A stretch of DNA of 64,000 nucleotides from Nitrososphaerota archaeon (GCA_021323705.1 JAJPKL010000038.1:1-64000), one strand, 5' to 3'; shown: positions 52,634 to 62,814, numbered from the stretch's first letter. Numbers and translations are program-made. Notes: generated by a model not told the origin, from the letters alone.

Positions 52634-53585
52634 CCTGATAGATTGGTCTTTTTCCTGCAAGCGAAAGTTCTAAATTTTTTACCGCGATTTCTGCCATCTT
52701 TCTTCTGGTTTCTGCTGTTGCACTGCCAATATGTGGAGTTATCAAGACGTTGGTCAATCTAGTCAATGGATTTGAAGATCCTATTGGCTCGGTTTGGAAT
52801 ACATCCAATGCGGCACCAGCTATTATTTTTCTCTTCAAGGTAAGAACCAAATCTTTTTCATTTATTATCTTGCCTCGAGCGGTGTTCACAAGAAAAGCAG
52901 TTTTTTTCATTTTTCTGAGAAGGCCTGAATTTACTATCTCATGTGTTTTTGGCGTATGTGGAACGTGAAGGGATACAACATCGCTTGTTCTGAACAACTC
53001 GTCAAGTGAGACATATCTTGCATTCAAACTTCTTTCCATCTTGGCAGAGACCCTCTTTCTATTGTGGTATAGTATGTTCATCTCAAAACTGCGCGCCCTT
53101 TGTGCAACTGCCGCCCCTATCCTTCCCATACCCACTATGCCTAGCGTCTTTCCATGCAAGTCAGAGCCTAGGAACTCATATGGGCCAAGTATTGCCTTCC
53201 ATTTTCCTTTACGAATCAGCCTGTCTCCTTCAGTAACTCTACGAAAGAGATCTATCATGAGTGCCATCGTAAGATCTGCTGTGGCCTTTGTAAGCACTTC
53301 GGGAGTATAGCTTACAACAATTCCTCGCTGCGATGCCCTCTTGATATCAATGTGGTCATATCCTACACTGAAAGTGGATATTGCTCTGAGCTTGTTTCCT
53401 GCCTCTATGACATCTGCATCAATTTTGTCATACGGATAACAAATCAATCCGTCCTTTTCCCTTATCTTTGAGATGAGCAATTTTTTTGGCATGGGAATCC
53501 TTCCTGAATGGATCTCAACTTGGTATCTCTTCCTGAGTTCTTTAATTGCAAAATCATGCAAACGGCGTGTAAGTAGAATTTTCAT
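52599..53585 (-). CDS. D-isomer-specific 2-hydroxyacid dehydrogenase (glyoxylate reductase-like)
   Basis: A 328-residue NAD(P)-dependent dehydrogenase. The nucleotide-binding loop TLGIVGMGRIGAAVAQRA is near residue 146. The three signature regions are HVPHTPKTHEIVN, LVNTARGKIINEKDL (catalytic Arg) and TEPIGSSNPL...TPHIGSAT (Glu and His). Closest in feel to glyoxylate/hydroxypyruvate reductases or phosphoglycerate dehydrogenase without ACT domain. Substrate undecided. Confidence 0.92.
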   Translation of the reverse strand: MKILLTRRLHDFAIKELRKRYQVEIHSGRIPMPKKLLISKIREKDGLICYPYDKIDADVIEAGNKLRAISTFSVGYDHIDIKRASQRGIVVSYTPEVLTKATADLTMALMIDLFRRVTEGDRLIRKGKWKAILGPYEFLGSDLHGKTLGIVGMGRIGAAVAQRARSFEMNILYHNRKRVSAKMERSLNARYVSLDELFRTSDVVSLHVPHTPKTHEIVNSGLLRKMKKTAFLVNTARGKIINEKDLVLTLKRKIIAGAALDVFQTEPIGSSNPLTRLTNVLITPHIGSATAETRRKMAEIAVKNLELSLAGKRPIYQVKAESNRSGLL

Positions 53586-53651
53586 TGAGAAAAGCCCTCA
53601 AAAACTCATTATAATAACTCATTTATAATAACTCTGTATAATTATATCAAA

Positions 53652-53786
53652 TTGAAACACAAAGAAGAATTTGCAGTTTGTGTTCAATGCAGAAATCCCA
53701 TTGAAAAATGTGTCTGCGTATGTCCTTTTTGCGGTGAAAGAGACAAGTGCGAATGTGCACTATTTGATGCAGCAACTGGCGGTTAG
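53652..53786 (+). CDS. 44-aa protein with eight cysteines
   Basis: A TTG at 53652 opens 44 codons ending at TAG 53784-53786. The pattern is C-x2-C-x6-C-x-C-x-C-x2-C-x5-C-x-C (residues 10-35), enough for two zinc sites or an Fe-S cluster. A promoter-like tttataataac lies near 53624. It precedes korA by 56 bases on the same strand, so it may be co-expressed with the ferredoxin-dependent oxidoreductase. I know of no name for it. Confidence 0.65.
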   Translation: MKHKEEFAVCVQCRNPIEKCVCVCPFCGERDKCECALFDAATGG

Positions 53787-53841
53787 GACTCAAAAGAGGA
53801 ATCATAGCATTATTAATATTTGATGATAGTCTAGGTTCAAC

Positions 53842-55755
53842 GTGGCTTCGATAGATTTAACCTGGGTTATCGGTGGCCCGCAGGGAGGAGGAGTAGAGTC
53901 TGCTGCCAACATATTTGCTGGAGCTTGTGCAGGCTGTGGATTGAAGATTTTTGGAAAAAGAGAATATTATTCTAATATCAAAGGTGAGCACAGCTACTTT
54001 GGTGTACGAGTCTCTGACAAGACAATCAACTCAAATGTGACAGGAATAACAATGCTTGCAGCATTTGACGCAGAGACTCTTTTCAGACATGCAGATGATG
54101 TATATGATGACGGTGCAATTGTATACGAATCTGATCTTGAGAACATCAAGACTGATGAGGTGCCAACCCTTGACAAGCCATTCAAAGCACGATTGGAAAA
54201 ATACATTGCATCAAAAAACAAACCACTTACTGTAAAAGGAATACTGGAAATAGCAAAGGAACGTGGAGTAACACTCTATCCGGTATCATTTAAGACTATT
54301 TTAGCAACGTTGGCAGATGAGATGAACAACCCCGCAATACGAGGCATGTTCAGAATGTTGAACGTTTTGTCGGTATCCGTGTCAATTGGCCTGCTTGGCC
54401 TTCCTCCAGATACACTACTACGATCAGTTGAGGGAGTATTTTCAAGCAAACCAAAGATTGCGGAGATGAACAAACATGCAGCAAACTATGCATATAATTT
54501 TGCAACAGCCAAATATCAAAAATACAAATACCAGCTATCAAAAATTCCAAAAGATTCTGACACAATCCTTGTGCAAGGTTTTCAATCTACAGGTCTTGGA
54601 AAAATGGCAGCAGGATGTAGATTCCAGTCATACTATCCAATCACACCCGCATCAGACGAGAGTGTCTTTTTAGAATCGCACGAAACATTTGACGTGGAAA
54701 ACAATAGGCCGGGATCTACTATTATTGTTCAAACTGAGGATGAGATCTCTGCAATAGGTATGCTTATAGGAGCTGCCCTGACAGGTACAAGAGCTGCAAC
54801 TAGTACATCAGGACCTGGATTTTCTCTCATGGCAGAAGCGCTTGGGTGGGCAGGAATTAACGAAGTGCCAATAGTTGTTACACTTTACCAAAGAAGTGGC
54901 CCATCCACAGGGCTACCTACAAGACATGGGCAGGATGACCTACTCTTTGCAATACATGCAGGGCACGGAGATTTTCCAAGGATTGTTTATGCCTCAGGAG
55001 ACATTGAAGAGGGATTCTACGACACTGCAAAATGCTTCAATTTTGCAGAAACATTTCAGATGCCTGTGATTCACATGATGGATAAATTCATTGCAAGCAC
55101 TGTAGCTACTGTAAAAAGATTTGATCCAAAAAAGATAACAATCCAGCGGGGAAAGCTCTTACAAAAAATAGACAGCACAGATTACAAGAGATTTACGCCC
55201 TCGCCTGATGGTATATCGCCACGGTCACGACTGGGACTAGAAAACGGCATATTTTGGAACACTGGTGATGAAAGCGATGAAGAGGGACACATATCCGAAG
55301 ATCCAATAAACCGAATATACAAGATGGACAAGCGGGCAAAGAAGCTTGAGGTTGCCTTGGATACCATTCCAAGAGAAGACCAAATGGTAAGTCATGGTAT
55401 TTCTGACTTTTGTATTGTAAGCTGGGGTTCTACCAAAGGACCAATCCTTGACGCAATCGAAATGCTACAAAAAGACAACTATAACGTTGGATTTGTACAA
55501 GTAAAACTATTGCATCCATTTCCTACAGAACATGTCAAGTCTCTACTTAAAGACGTCAAAACCATTATAGATATTGAAGCAAATCATTCTGCACAGCTTG
55601 GAAAACTATTAAACGAAAACTTGGATCGTAAAGTTGATTATTATATTGTCAAGTACACTGGAAGGGCAATGACTTGTTCAGAATTATATGAATCTATTAA
55701 GAAAATTATGGACGGAAAAGCCGAGAAAAGGCAGGTGTTGTCATATGGTGTCTAG
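53842..55755 (+). CDS. korA: 2-oxoacid:ferredoxin oxidoreductase, alpha subunit (gamma-alpha fusion)
   Basis: A 637-residue protein with the gamma domain first ([23 protein letters not shown], residues 1-190) and the alpha domain after ([55 protein letters not shown]). With KorB it decarboxylates 2-oxoacids (2-oxoglutarate or pyruvate) with CoA, passing electrons to ferredoxin, or fixes CO2 in reverse. Start GTG 53842. It overlaps korB by 11 bases. Substrate is inferred only to subclass. Confidence 0.95.
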   Translation: MASIDLTWVIGGPQGGGVESAANIFAGACAGCGLKIFGKREYYSNIKGEHSYFGVRVSDKTINSNVTGITMLAAFDAETLFRHADDVYDDGAIVYESDLENIKTDEVPTLDKPFKARLEKYIASKNKPLTVKGILEIAKERGVTLYPVSFKTILATLADEMNNPAIRGMFRMLNVLSVSVSIGLLGLPPDTLLRSVEGVFSSKPKIAEMNKHAANYAYNFATAKYQKYKYQLSKIPKDSDTILVQGFQSTGLGKMAAGCRFQSYYPITPASDESVFLESHETFDVENNRPGSTIIVQTEDEISAIGMLIGAALTGTRAATSTSGPGFSLMAEALGWAGINEVPIVVTLYQRSGPSTGLPTRHGQDDLLFAIHAGHGDFPRIVYASGDIEEGFYDTAKCFNFAETFQMPVIHMMDKFIASTVATVKRFDPKKITIQRGKLLQKIDSTDYKRFTPSPDGISPRSRLGLENGIFWNTGDESDEEGHISEDPINRIYKMDKRAKKLEVALDTIPREDQMVSHGISDFCIVSWGSTKGPILDAIEMLQKDNYNVGFVQVKLLHPFPTEHVKSLLKDVKTIIDIEANHSAQLGKLLNENLDRKVDYYIVKYTGRAMTCSELYESIKKIMDGKAEKRQVLSYGV

Positions 55756-57808
55756 CTTATCAGATTACAAGACTGAAGTACATAATGACTGGTGTCCAGG
55801 ATGTGTGTTGCCAGACACACTTCTTCACTGTAATCCATCAGTAAAACAAATCCAGCAACTCAAGGTAGGAGAACGAGTTCTTGGTAGGGATGGCCTTTAT
55901 CACAAAGTAAATGAGATAATGACGCACATTCACAGAGGAAAACTCTTCAAGCTTGTCACAAAATGTTTTGGGGTAACATATCTCACAGATGAGCATCCCG
56001 TATTGATAGTAAGACGCGAACACGAAAAACTACACAACAAAAAGTTTAATGCCATGTGGACCCGTGCAGACCAGATTAACACAAAGGACTATCTAGTATA
56101 TCCTATTCAAAAAGAAGAGGTAGATCGAGACTATATAGAGATTGATTACCAGTTAAAAGAAAAAGATACTGTATCAAAATCTCTTCCGGATAAAATCCCA
56201 CTAAATGAAGATGTTCTACGATTGATGGGATATTACATTGCTGAAGGATACGTGCATAAAAGAGAAATACATTTTACTTTTAATTCAAAGGAGACTGAAT
56301 TTTTAGATGACGTTGCAAATATCATGTCTAAAACATTTGGTCTTGATGGAACAAAAAGTACCAAAAGAAATGCAACTACAATCACCTTCAATTCGGCGCC
56401 TCTTGGAAGGATCTTTTTGGAATGGTTTGGTCACAAATCATACAACAAAAAGATACCGCATTTTGCAATGCTTCTTTCTGTACAAAAACAGAAAAGTCTA
56501 ATCAAAGGTCTCTGGCGCGGTGATGGATGGATTAGCACAGAACAATCACGTGGTAACTTTAAGACAACATCGAAGACCTTGTCAGAGCAACTAAAAACAC
56601 TTTTGCTAAGACAGGGAGTGGTTCCAATAATTACTATAAACAAAAAATATGGAATTCATCGTGAATCCTATTCGATTCAGGTTGGAAATGATAGGGACTT
56701 TGCAGTGTTGTGTACAATACTTGATGAAAAGTTAGAACCCAGAAATCATATAGGCAAGTCACCTTCGTCAATTATTACGCCGGATTATGTGCTGATTCCT
56801 GTAAAAGAGATTGAGAGTTTTGACTATGATGGAATGGTATACAACTTGGAAGTAGATGATGTCAACTCGTATGTGTCCGAAAATGCGATCTTGCATAACT
56901 GTGGGGATTTCGGAATTGTAAATGCTATTCAGATGGCATTAGCAGAAATGGAAGTGCCTCGTCACAAGGCAGCAATTTTTTCAGGGGTTGGATGTTCAGG
57001 CAAAACCTCGCATTACGTAAATGTCTATGGTGTGCACACCTTGCACGGAAGAGTGTTGCCTTTTGCTCAGGGCGCCAAGCTTGCAAACCCTGAGATGACA
57101 GTAGTTGCAGCAGGTGGCGACGGGGACGGGCTTGGAATAGGGGCAGGTCATTTTGTGGCAGCAGGAAGGAGAAATGTTGATATGACTTATTTGATATTCA
57201 ACAATGCAGTTTACGGTCTCACAAAAGGTCAGGCCTCTCCAACTCTGAAACTTGGCCTAAAAACAAAATCGCTTCCAGAGCCTAATGTGAACCAATCAGT
57301 CAATCCAATTGCATTAGCAATAGCTAGTGGTTTTACATTTGTTGCGCGAGGATACGCCTATGATGTGAGACACCTAAAGGACTTGATCATCGCAGCAGTA
57401 AAACACAAAGGACTTTCTTTCATCGATGTACTTCAGCCCTGTCCTACGTACAATGATATCAACACAAGAGATTGGTTTGCAGGCATGGATAACATTGACG
57501 AGATAACAAAAAAACCACATCCAAGAATTTACAAACTAGATGACACTGGATATGACCCGGTTGTACACATTGATTCACCAGATGAAGAAAATGACAAGTT
57601 GACACAAGCTCTCATAAAATCAAACGAATGGGATAGCAAAATCCCAATTGGAATATTCTACAAAAACGAGATAATTGCTCCATATGATGAAAGAATCGCA
57701 GACAGGATTCCCAATTATCTTGAAAACCCCCCTGCCTACCAAGAGATAGAGTCTAACGGTAGGTCCCTGACTGACATTTCAAAAATTCTAGATGCGCTCA
57801 GGGTCTAG
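55745..57808 (+). CDS. korB: 2-oxoacid:ferredoxin oxidoreductase, beta subunit, interrupted by an intein
   Basis: The 687-residue precursor starts at ATG 55745 inside korA. Residues 1-19 (ending DWCPG) and 386-687 (starting [11 protein letters not shown]) are the extein; joined they restore the conserved CPGCGDFG motif and a 321-residue beta subunit of normal length. The TPP-binding stretch [13 protein letters not shown]...[10 protein letters not shown] follows. Residues 20-385 are an intein. The active enzyme therefore requires protein splicing. Confidence 0.95.
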   Translation: MVSSLSDYKTEVHNDWCPGCVLPDTLLHCNPSVKQIQQLKVGERVLGRDGLYHKVNEIMTHIHRGKLFKLVTKCFGVTYLTDEHPVLIVRREHEKLHNKKFNAMWTRADQINTKDYLVYPIQKEEVDRDYIEIDYQLKEKDTVSKSLPDKIPLNEDVLRLMGYYIAEGYVHKREIHFTFNSKETEFLDDVANIMSKTFGLDGTKSTKRNATTITFNSAPLGRIFLEWFGHKSYNKKIPHFAMLLSVQKQKSLIKGLWRGDGWISTEQSRGNFKTTSKTLSEQLKTLLLRQGVVPIITINKKYGIHRESYSIQVGNDRDFAVLCTILDEKLEPRNHIGKSPSSIITPDYVLIPVKEIESFDYDGMVYNLEVDDVNSYVSENAILHNCGDFGIVNAIQMALAEMEVPRHKAAIFSGVGCSGKTSHYVNVYGVHTLHGRVLPFAQGAKLANPEMTVVAAGGDGDGLGIGAGHFVAAGRRNVDMTYLIFNNAVYGLTKGQASPTLKLGLKTKSLPEPNVNQSVNPIALAIASGFTFVARGYAYDVRHLKDLIIAAVKHKGLSFIDVLQPCPTYNDINTRDWFAGMDNIDEITKKPHPRIYKLDDTGYDPVVHIDSPDEENDKLTQALIKSNEWDSKIPIGIFYKNEIIAPYDERIADRIPNYLENPPAYQEIESNGRSLTDISKILDALRV
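55802..56899 (+). mobile_element. KorB intein with LAGLIDADG homing endonuclease (366 aa)
   Basis: Block A is CVLPDTLLH with Cys1. Block B is [13 protein letters not shown] (T-x-x-H). The homing endonuclease has two LAGLIDADG-type helices, [13 protein letters not shown] (intein residue about 135) and [13 protein letters not shown] (about 235), with KIP between. Block F is [19 protein letters not shown] and block G is HN followed by extein Cys. All splicing residues (Cys1, block B His, penultimate His, terminal Asn, Cys+1) are intact, so both splicing and perhaps homing are possible. Confidence 0.95.
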
Positions 57809-57925
57809 TACCTCTTGTACAGCCTGATGGTCACAAATTCTTTACATTGATGACCCAATTTGTTAAATTCGCTTAACGACAATGATATAAGTTATTAGCA
57901 TGTTGCACAGAAGAATAGTTCTACA

Positions 57926-58360
57926 TTGAATTTAGAGGAAGTTAACAAGATATTTCGCAAATCAATTATCAAGGTATATTTTGAGCCAAGCCTTCTGAAT
58001 CTGGATTTCAAAAAATCAAACATAAAACATCCTACCATAAGGGATGACGGCCTCATGCAGACAAACCTTTTGCATCTGTTCTTTGACATTGAAACTGGTT
58101 CAGATTATCCCGATGGTGACGAATGGTTTATGGCAGAATTTCTCTTTCCTTATAATATCAAACTGCCTGACAATCTGAAAGGTCCTGATTACTTTAGTAC
58201 CATGTCTGTTGGTGAGGGCAAGAATTTTTGGAGACACCGTGAGCTTATCCGATACAAATATGGCAAATCAAAAAAACTTGAAGAATCTCTTGATTTCATA
58301 GAAAAAAAATATCGAGAATTAAATTCTATGCTTGAACCTTTAGAAAAAGAAATCAAATAA
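57926..58360 (+). CDS. Unknown 144-aa protein
   Basis: Starts with TTG 57926 (NLEEVNKIFRKSIIKVYFEPS). Middle segment LLHLFFDIETGSDYPDGDEWFMAEFLFPYNIKLPD is rich in acidic and aromatic residues. The C-terminus is a charged helix (KKLEESLDFIEKKYRELNSML). No catalytic motif, no membrane segment. The first of four unknown genes between korB and cofE. Family not recognised. Confidence 0.65.
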   Translation: MNLEEVNKIFRKSIIKVYFEPSLLNLDFKKSNIKHPTIRDDGLMQTNLLHLFFDIETGSDYPDGDEWFMAEFLFPYNIKLPDNLKGPDYFSTMSVGEGKNFWRHRELIRYKYGKSKKLEESLDFIEKKYRELNSMLEPLEKEIK

Positions 58361-58379
58361 TTTTATAATCGTTCTTAAA

Positions 58380-58883
58380 TTATTCTGTCTTTGTTTCAGA
58401 TACATCATAGGTTACATTCCATCTTTCTGTTCTGTCATCAAAATGATATTCTATTTCAGAAATGTCTTTTGGCATTTTCTGTGGATCAAGATGGTACGGA
58501 AGAAGTTCTAAAACAAAATCCATCTTATCAAGTGCAGAATCAAATTGATTTCTGTCATCAATATTTAACATGAATCTGATACTTGGTTTGCCGATAAATT
58601 TGATGTAAAGCCGAAGTGTCTTGCCACCGCCGCGTCTCCTCTTGAATTCTTTTAAAATCGCCTTGGTTTTATCCCATCTTGCTCTTCCGTACCACTTGAA
58701 GAACGCATCATTGAATGCAAGAGGAAAAACGATGTCAATTAGAGTAGTGAAATCTTCATCTGGCTGCTCCCGTTTGTCTTCTTCCACCTCAAAGAGGCCG
58801 TGAAGAAGACTGTACAACACTTCTACCTCCCAAGGAGAAACACCGTAGAATTTTAACGAAAGTGGTGGCTTGGCCGTACTCAT
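58380..58883 (-). CDS. Unknown 167-aa protein
   Basis: The protein begins MSTAKPPLSLKFYGVSPWEVEVLYSLL and contains a charged basic helix (WDKTKAILKEFKRRRGGGKTL) then beta-like RLYIKFIGKPSIRFMLN. The ending is acidic. It appears soluble. No known motif. Convergent with the gene at 57926 and upstream of nothing obvious on its strand. Confidence 0.68.
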   Translation of the reverse strand: MSTAKPPLSLKFYGVSPWEVEVLYSLLHGLFEVEEDKREQPDEDFTTLIDIVFPLAFNDAFFKWYGRARWDKTKAILKEFKRRRGGGKTLRLYIKFIGKPSIRFMLNIDDRNQFDSALDKMDFVLELLPYHLDPQKMPKDISEIEYHFDDRTERWNVTYDVSETKTE

Positions 58884-58931
58884 CCATATGTACTTCTAAA
58901 AAATTCTAATTAAAGGTTCGACTCTGGTATA

Positions 58932-59360
58932 CTAAGCTACTGCCATTTCTTTGACCATGTAGAACCTAACCAATTTGTTTGCTCTTTTGTATTGATGTTC
59001 TTTATTTCCTATCTTTGCATAATAGATGTCATCGAGCATCTTCTTCTCCTCACTTGTTATCTTTCTGCCAAGCAAGCCATCATAACTAGGTCCATTGTAA
59101 AATATTACATTTCCAAGCCCGATGACCACATCTAGGAACAAACTGCTCGATGATATTGCGTTTTTTCTGTTGGCTACAACTGCTTGTCCAATAATGCAGT
59201 GCCTGCTGTTTTCCTGTCTTAGCGTGTCGTTTGAGATGGAAGATCTTACCTGAGATCTTTGCATGGGAGAAAGAAGACTCCAGAGCCAACAGATCTTGTT
59301 AAGGTATTCTAGTTCATGTACGCTCAATCTATGGCTATTGTCTATCCATGACATTGCCAT
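58932..59360 (-). CDS. Unknown 142-aa protein
   Basis: Opens MAMSWIDNSHRLSVHELEYLNKICWLWSLLSPMQRSQVRSSI, a helical region, then IIGQAVVANRKNAISSSSLFLDVVIGLGNVIFYNG and a helical end. The LLSPMQRSQV segment looks like a small helical bundle. No family recognised. On the same strand as its neighbours at 58380 and 59418, with gaps of about 50 bases. Confidence 0.62.
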   Translation of the reverse strand: MAMSWIDNSHRLSVHELEYLNKICWLWSLLSPMQRSQVRSSISNDTLRQENSRHCIIGQAVVANRKNAISSSSLFLDVVIGLGNVIFYNGPSYDGLLGRKITSEEKKMLDDIYYAKIGNKEHQYKRANKLVRFYMVKEMAVA

Positions 59361-59417
59361 GTATTGTATATGTAGAACATTGATTTAAGAATTGAAAACG
59401 GGGCCTTTGTTTGAGTA

Positions 59418-59969
59418 CTAGATAGTTAGCAGATATTTGAAGAGGTATAAAACCCCCGTGGCTCCTATGAAAAATACCATGGGTTTCCAAGCCAAAACTG
59501 GAAAACTTGGGGTCTTGAGCTGAACTTTGTAATTGTCCACTACTGCCTTGACATATTTTCTTATTCTTTCATTCCAGATCTTGTATTCTATCTGATGTTT
59601 TTTGAGCATAGACTCAACCTCGTATAAAACTGGTGTTCTCTGGCAAAACAGGTGCTGCAGATAGTCGCGTGAAACTTCGACCTCAGCATGTATTGCAACC
59701 AGTCCTTTTTTCATCTCAAGTAATCGTACGTGCATCTCCCACGGTTTTTTGAGTTTTAATGACAAACCATGGCCTATTTGCGTTGTTTGCTTGTGTTCAA
59801 ACTTGACATGAGTGAAACCCTCATGTGCAAAAATCTTCAACAACTCATCCACACTTCTCTTTACTACTATCGTAAGTTGCTCTACACCGTTTATGTCTAC
59901 CTTGACCATATCCTTCATCCCGTCCAAGAGGGATATTGTTTTTGGATAGCGAGTAAGGAACTCCACCAT
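59418..59969 (-). CDS. Unknown protein with a C-terminal membrane anchor
   Basis: A 183-residue protein, mostly cytosolic with mixed alpha/beta character (VDINGVEQLTIVVKRSVDELLKIFAHEGFTHVKFEHKQ), followed by a helical part (YEVESMLKKHQIEYKIWNERIRKYVKAVVDNY) and a tail helix PMVFFIGATGVLYLFKYLLTI. The topology is tail-anchored. The TTIQ-like N-domain could be a steroid-transport-type (START/polyketide-cyclase) fold, but this is only an impression. No name given. Confidence 0.65.
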   Translation of the reverse strand: MVEFLTRYPKTISLLDGMKDMVKVDINGVEQLTIVVKRSVDELLKIFAHEGFTHVKFEHKQTTQIGHGLSLKLKKPWEMHVRLLEMKKGLVAIHAEVEVSRDYLQHLFCQRTPVLYEVESMLKKHQIEYKIWNERIRKYVKAVVDNYKVQLKTPSFPVLAWKPMVFFIGATGVLYLFKYLLTI

Positions 59970-60010
59970 AATCAGGCGTCAAATTGAGCTCTATTAAAAC
60001 TATAGTTGTA

Positions 60011-60781
60011 TCAGATTCTCGTTCCTAGTCCACGAACATATACACACTGATCGTATGAGATTGCCATCTCATTTTCTTGAATCTGTCTATCCGTAAGTTT
60101 TGCACCAGACTCTCTTATGAGTGCAGCAGGAATTGCTTCGTCACCTTCTCCCATCTTGAAGTTTGCAATGGATGCAAGATCATCTGCAACTGCCTGCAAT
60201 GTCACCTTGAGTGGATTTCCATGCAAGTCTTTCTGTCCTCTAAGATCTGACAATGGTTCTATCCCAGCGCATGCAATTGCAACGCCGACCGTACCGCTTC
60301 TTGCAGGCATCAACCTGCTATCTGATATGATAATCCCAACATGTATTTGATATGTAAGAAGAAACTTGCGTCGTAGTTGCTCGGATATGGCATAAGGATC
60401 GGTTGGGTATAAAATTACAGATCCTTTTTTTACGTTGGATTTGTCGATACCTGCATTTGGGGCCATGATGTAATTTGATGAGGTTATTACAAAGCCTGGT
60501 ATTCCGCCAAAAATAACGTCTGATTCCCGCAGAATTATCTCAGCCATCTTCGGCTTGATGCCAAATCTCGACGCAATGTATTCTGCTTCTGAAGATGGCA
60601 GCACTTTGTCGTATTCTACTATTCTTCCTTGAGAATTTGCAACGTATTTGCTTGATATTACAATCACATCTCCAGTCTGAGGCTTTATGTTGTTGGTCTC
60701 AAGATCTGACCTGAGGCTTTCAAACAGATCAAATCTTTCTGTCTTTGGAGTTGACTTGATGGGAAAAACAGATAATGACAC
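60011..60781 (-). CDS. cofE: Coenzyme F420-0:L-glutamate ligase
   Basis: About 256 residues. CofE features are GDVIVISSKYVANSQGRI, NAGIDKSN, IIISDSRLMPARSGTVGVAIACAGIEPLSDLRGQKDLHGNPL and the C-terminal MGEGDEAIPAALIR. It adds glutamate residues to F420-0 using GTP. A TTG at 60826 gives a longer frame, but its first 15 codons run through a TATA-like AAATAGTATATCC, so I prefer the GTG at 60781. F420 synthesis is known in Thaumarchaeota. Confidence 0.93.
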   Translation of the reverse strand: MSLSVFPIKSTPKTERFDLFESLRSDLETNNIKPQTGDVIVISSKYVANSQGRIVEYDKVLPSSEAEYIASRFGIKPKMAEIILRESDVIFGGIPGFVITSSNYIMAPNAGIDKSNVKKGSVILYPTDPYAISEQLRRKFLLTYQIHVGIIISDSRLMPARSGTVGVAIACAGIEPLSDLRGQKDLHGNPLKVTLQAVADDLASIANFKMGEGDEAIPAALIRESGAKLTDRQIQENEMAISYDQCVYVRGLGTRI

Positions 60782-60826
60782 AATAATTTTATGGTTGGAT
60801 ATACTATTTAGCGTTCTGCAAAACAA

Positions 60827-61453
60827 TTATTCAGAAAATGCTTTTTGTCGCTTTGAAACTAGCCTCCTTCTAATTATGAATACTGCAAGCCCTGCAGCAA
60901 TTGCAACCAATGCGACGTCAATCAAAAAATGCGCGTTGTCGCTGTTGGAAGTTTCAGTATTAACAGTAGGACTATTCTCAGTGATTGTGTTTGATGTTGT
61001 CTGGTTTGTTTCCTGTGGCTCTCCTTGTGCTATGTAAATTGGAAAGGTAACTTCATCTAACGAAGTAGAAGTGGCCTTTGAGATGTCAGTATCATTTAGG
61101 TCAATCTCTACCTGATAATTCCCTGGATTATCAAACTGGTATGGTATTCCAACCTTGCCTGCTATTGTTGATCCTCCCGGCATTACAAATATTGGACCAG
61201 TTTCATTTCTTATGATTAGCTTATAGTAAATATCTCCACGCGGAGCTTTGCTTTGTGGATCCAAAAACTGGAGTAGAATGATGGTTGGCTGACCAGAGAC
61301 AGGATTTGCAGGTGAGGTTGCAAGGTTGACATATGCCAACCCTTTGCTTGAAAGTCTAATTTGCGGAGCTGATTCGTCTTGTGCAAAAACTGTACATTGT
61401 ACCAAAGAGAAAAACACTATGAAAGCTGACAATCTTAAGAGTCTGGAAACCAA
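60827..61453 (-). CDS. Exported protein with an Ig-like domain and C-terminal membrane anchor
   Basis: A 208-residue protein starting at TTG 61453. Signal peptide LLRLSAFIVFFSLVQCTVFA, then a beta-rich domain (GLAYVNLATSPANPVSGQPTIILLQFLDPQ ... YQFDNPGNYQVEIDLNDTD) like a CARDB/YtkA-type Ig fold, a Thr/Asn-rich stalk (NQTTSNTITENSPTVNTETS) and a membrane helix (FLIDVALVAIAAGLAVFII) with a basic tail. Surface protein of unknown role. Its stop is 46 bases before cofE, so it may be co-transcribed. Confidence 0.78.
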   Translation of the reverse strand: MVSRLLRLSAFIVFFSLVQCTVFAQDESAPQIRLSSKGLAYVNLATSPANPVSGQPTIILLQFLDPQSKAPRGDIYYKLIIRNETGPIFVMPGGSTIAGKVGIPYQFDNPGNYQVEIDLNDTDISKATSTSLDEVTFPIYIAQGEPQETNQTTSNTITENSPTVNTETSNSDNAHFLIDVALVAIAAGLAVFIIRRRLVSKRQKAFSE

Positions 61454-61542
61454 TTATTTCTTAAATGGCTTTTAATGGAATGTAAAGGTTTGGAGCGGTA
61501 TTTCTGCAAACATTTTAATTTCTAAAAATATCATTTCTTTTA

Positions 61543-62814
61543 TTGAACATTACTGAAAAGATCCTAGCTAGAGCCTCTGGAAGAAACAACGTTTCACCTG
61601 ATGATGTTGTATTTGCCAATGTTGACAAAGTAATGGTACATGACGTATCTGGACCTGGCGTACTTGCAGTATTTGAAAAATTAAAAAAGTCTGGAATGAA
61701 AATTGAAAAATTGTGGAATCCAGACAAGGTATGGGTTGCAGAGGATCATTTTGTGCCGGCCGCCGACAAAATCTCTGCTCAGAACGTTGTACTGTTAACA
61801 CAATTTACAAAAGATTTTGGTATAAGAAAGCATTTCAAATATGGAATGGGCCAGTATGGGATATGTCATACATTGTCTCATGAAGAGGCGATGGTATTGC
61901 CAGGAGAAGTCTATGTAGGTGGTGACTCCCATACAAATACTACCGGTGCGCTTGGAGCGTTTGCTGCAGGGCTTGGCCACACTGACGTAGCATATGTTCT
62001 ACTAAACGGAAAGATATGGTTCAAAGTTCCTGAGACATTGTACTTTAAGCTTAACGGAAAATTACCTGACTATGTAATGGCAAAAGATTTCATTTTGAAA
62101 ATAATTGGAGATATTGGAACCGATGGTGCGGCATACAAGACTATGCAATTTGGCGGAACTGGAATCTCTGAAATGTCTGTAGAGGAAAGGTTGACCTTAA
62201 CCAACATGACCACAGAGGCTGGAGCAAAAAGTGGTATAATCGAACCAGATCAAAAAATACGTGACTATCTAGCGCAGCGAGGTGCTGTCAACTATAATGA
62301 AGTTCACGGAGACCCAGATGCCCAATATGCCAAGCTGTATGAATATGAGGCATCTGAACTTGAACCTACTGTGGCAAAACCCTTCTCACCTGAAAACGTG
62401 ATTGTTGCGCGCGAACTATCGTCTACACCGCTTGACAAGGCATACATTGGATCCTGCACTGGAGCAAAACTAGACGACTTGAGAGCCGCTGCAAAAATTC
62501 TCAAGGGAAGAACAGTAAAGATTAGAACCGAGGTGCTACCTGCTGCCATATCTATCTTCAGAAAAGCAATGGATGAGGGACTGGTGAAAATTTTCCTGGA
62601 TGCAGGTGTGATGGTTGGACCGCCAACATGTGGCGCCTGCTGCGGTGCCCATATGGGCGTCTTGGCAAAAGACGAAGTGTGTATCAGCACTACAAACAGA
62701 AACTTCCCAGGCAGGATGGGCCATGTTGAGTCAAAGACATATCTTGCTTCCCCACTTGTTGCCGCTGCATCTGCAGTAACAGGAAAGATTACAGACCCGA
62801 GGGACCTCAAATGA
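61543..62814 (+). CDS. leuC: 3-isopropylmalate/homoaconitate-type dehydratase, large subunit
   Basis: A 423-residue aconitase-family large subunit. Start TTG 61543. The Fe-S ligand cysteines are seen in IGSCTGAKLDD near residue 306 and GPPTCGACCGAH near 363-370. GGDSHTNTTGALGAFAAGLGHTDVAY is the substrate-side motif. Its length matches the archaeal LeuC/HacA subfamily. It overlaps the small-subunit gene by 4 bases. Whether leucine, isoleucine (citramalate) or another pathway is served cannot be told. Confidence 0.93.
   Translation: MNITEKILARASGRNNVSPDDVVFANVDKVMVHDVSGPGVLAVFEKLKKSGMKIEKLWNPDKVWVAEDHFVPAADKISAQNVVLLTQFTKDFGIRKHFKYGMGQYGICHTLSHEEAMVLPGEVYVGGDSHTNTTGALGAFAAGLGHTDVAYVLLNGKIWFKVPETLYFKLNGKLPDYVMAKDFILKIIGDIGTDGAAYKTMQFGGTGISEMSVEERLTLTNMTTEAGAKSGIIEPDQKIRDYLAQRGAVNYNEVHGDPDAQYAKLYEYEASELEPTVAKPFSPENVIVARELSSTPLDKAYIGSCTGAKLDDLRAAAKILKGRTVKIRTEVLPAAISIFRKAMDEGLVKIFLDAGVMVGPPTCGACCGAHMGVLAKDEVCISTTNRNFPGRMGHVESKTYLASPLVAAASAVTGKITDPRDLK

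Noticed and set aside
55688-55744. Longer korB start at 55688
   Set aside because: The extra 19 residues are an out-of-frame reading of the korA end; ATG 55745 gives the normal beta-subunit N-terminus.
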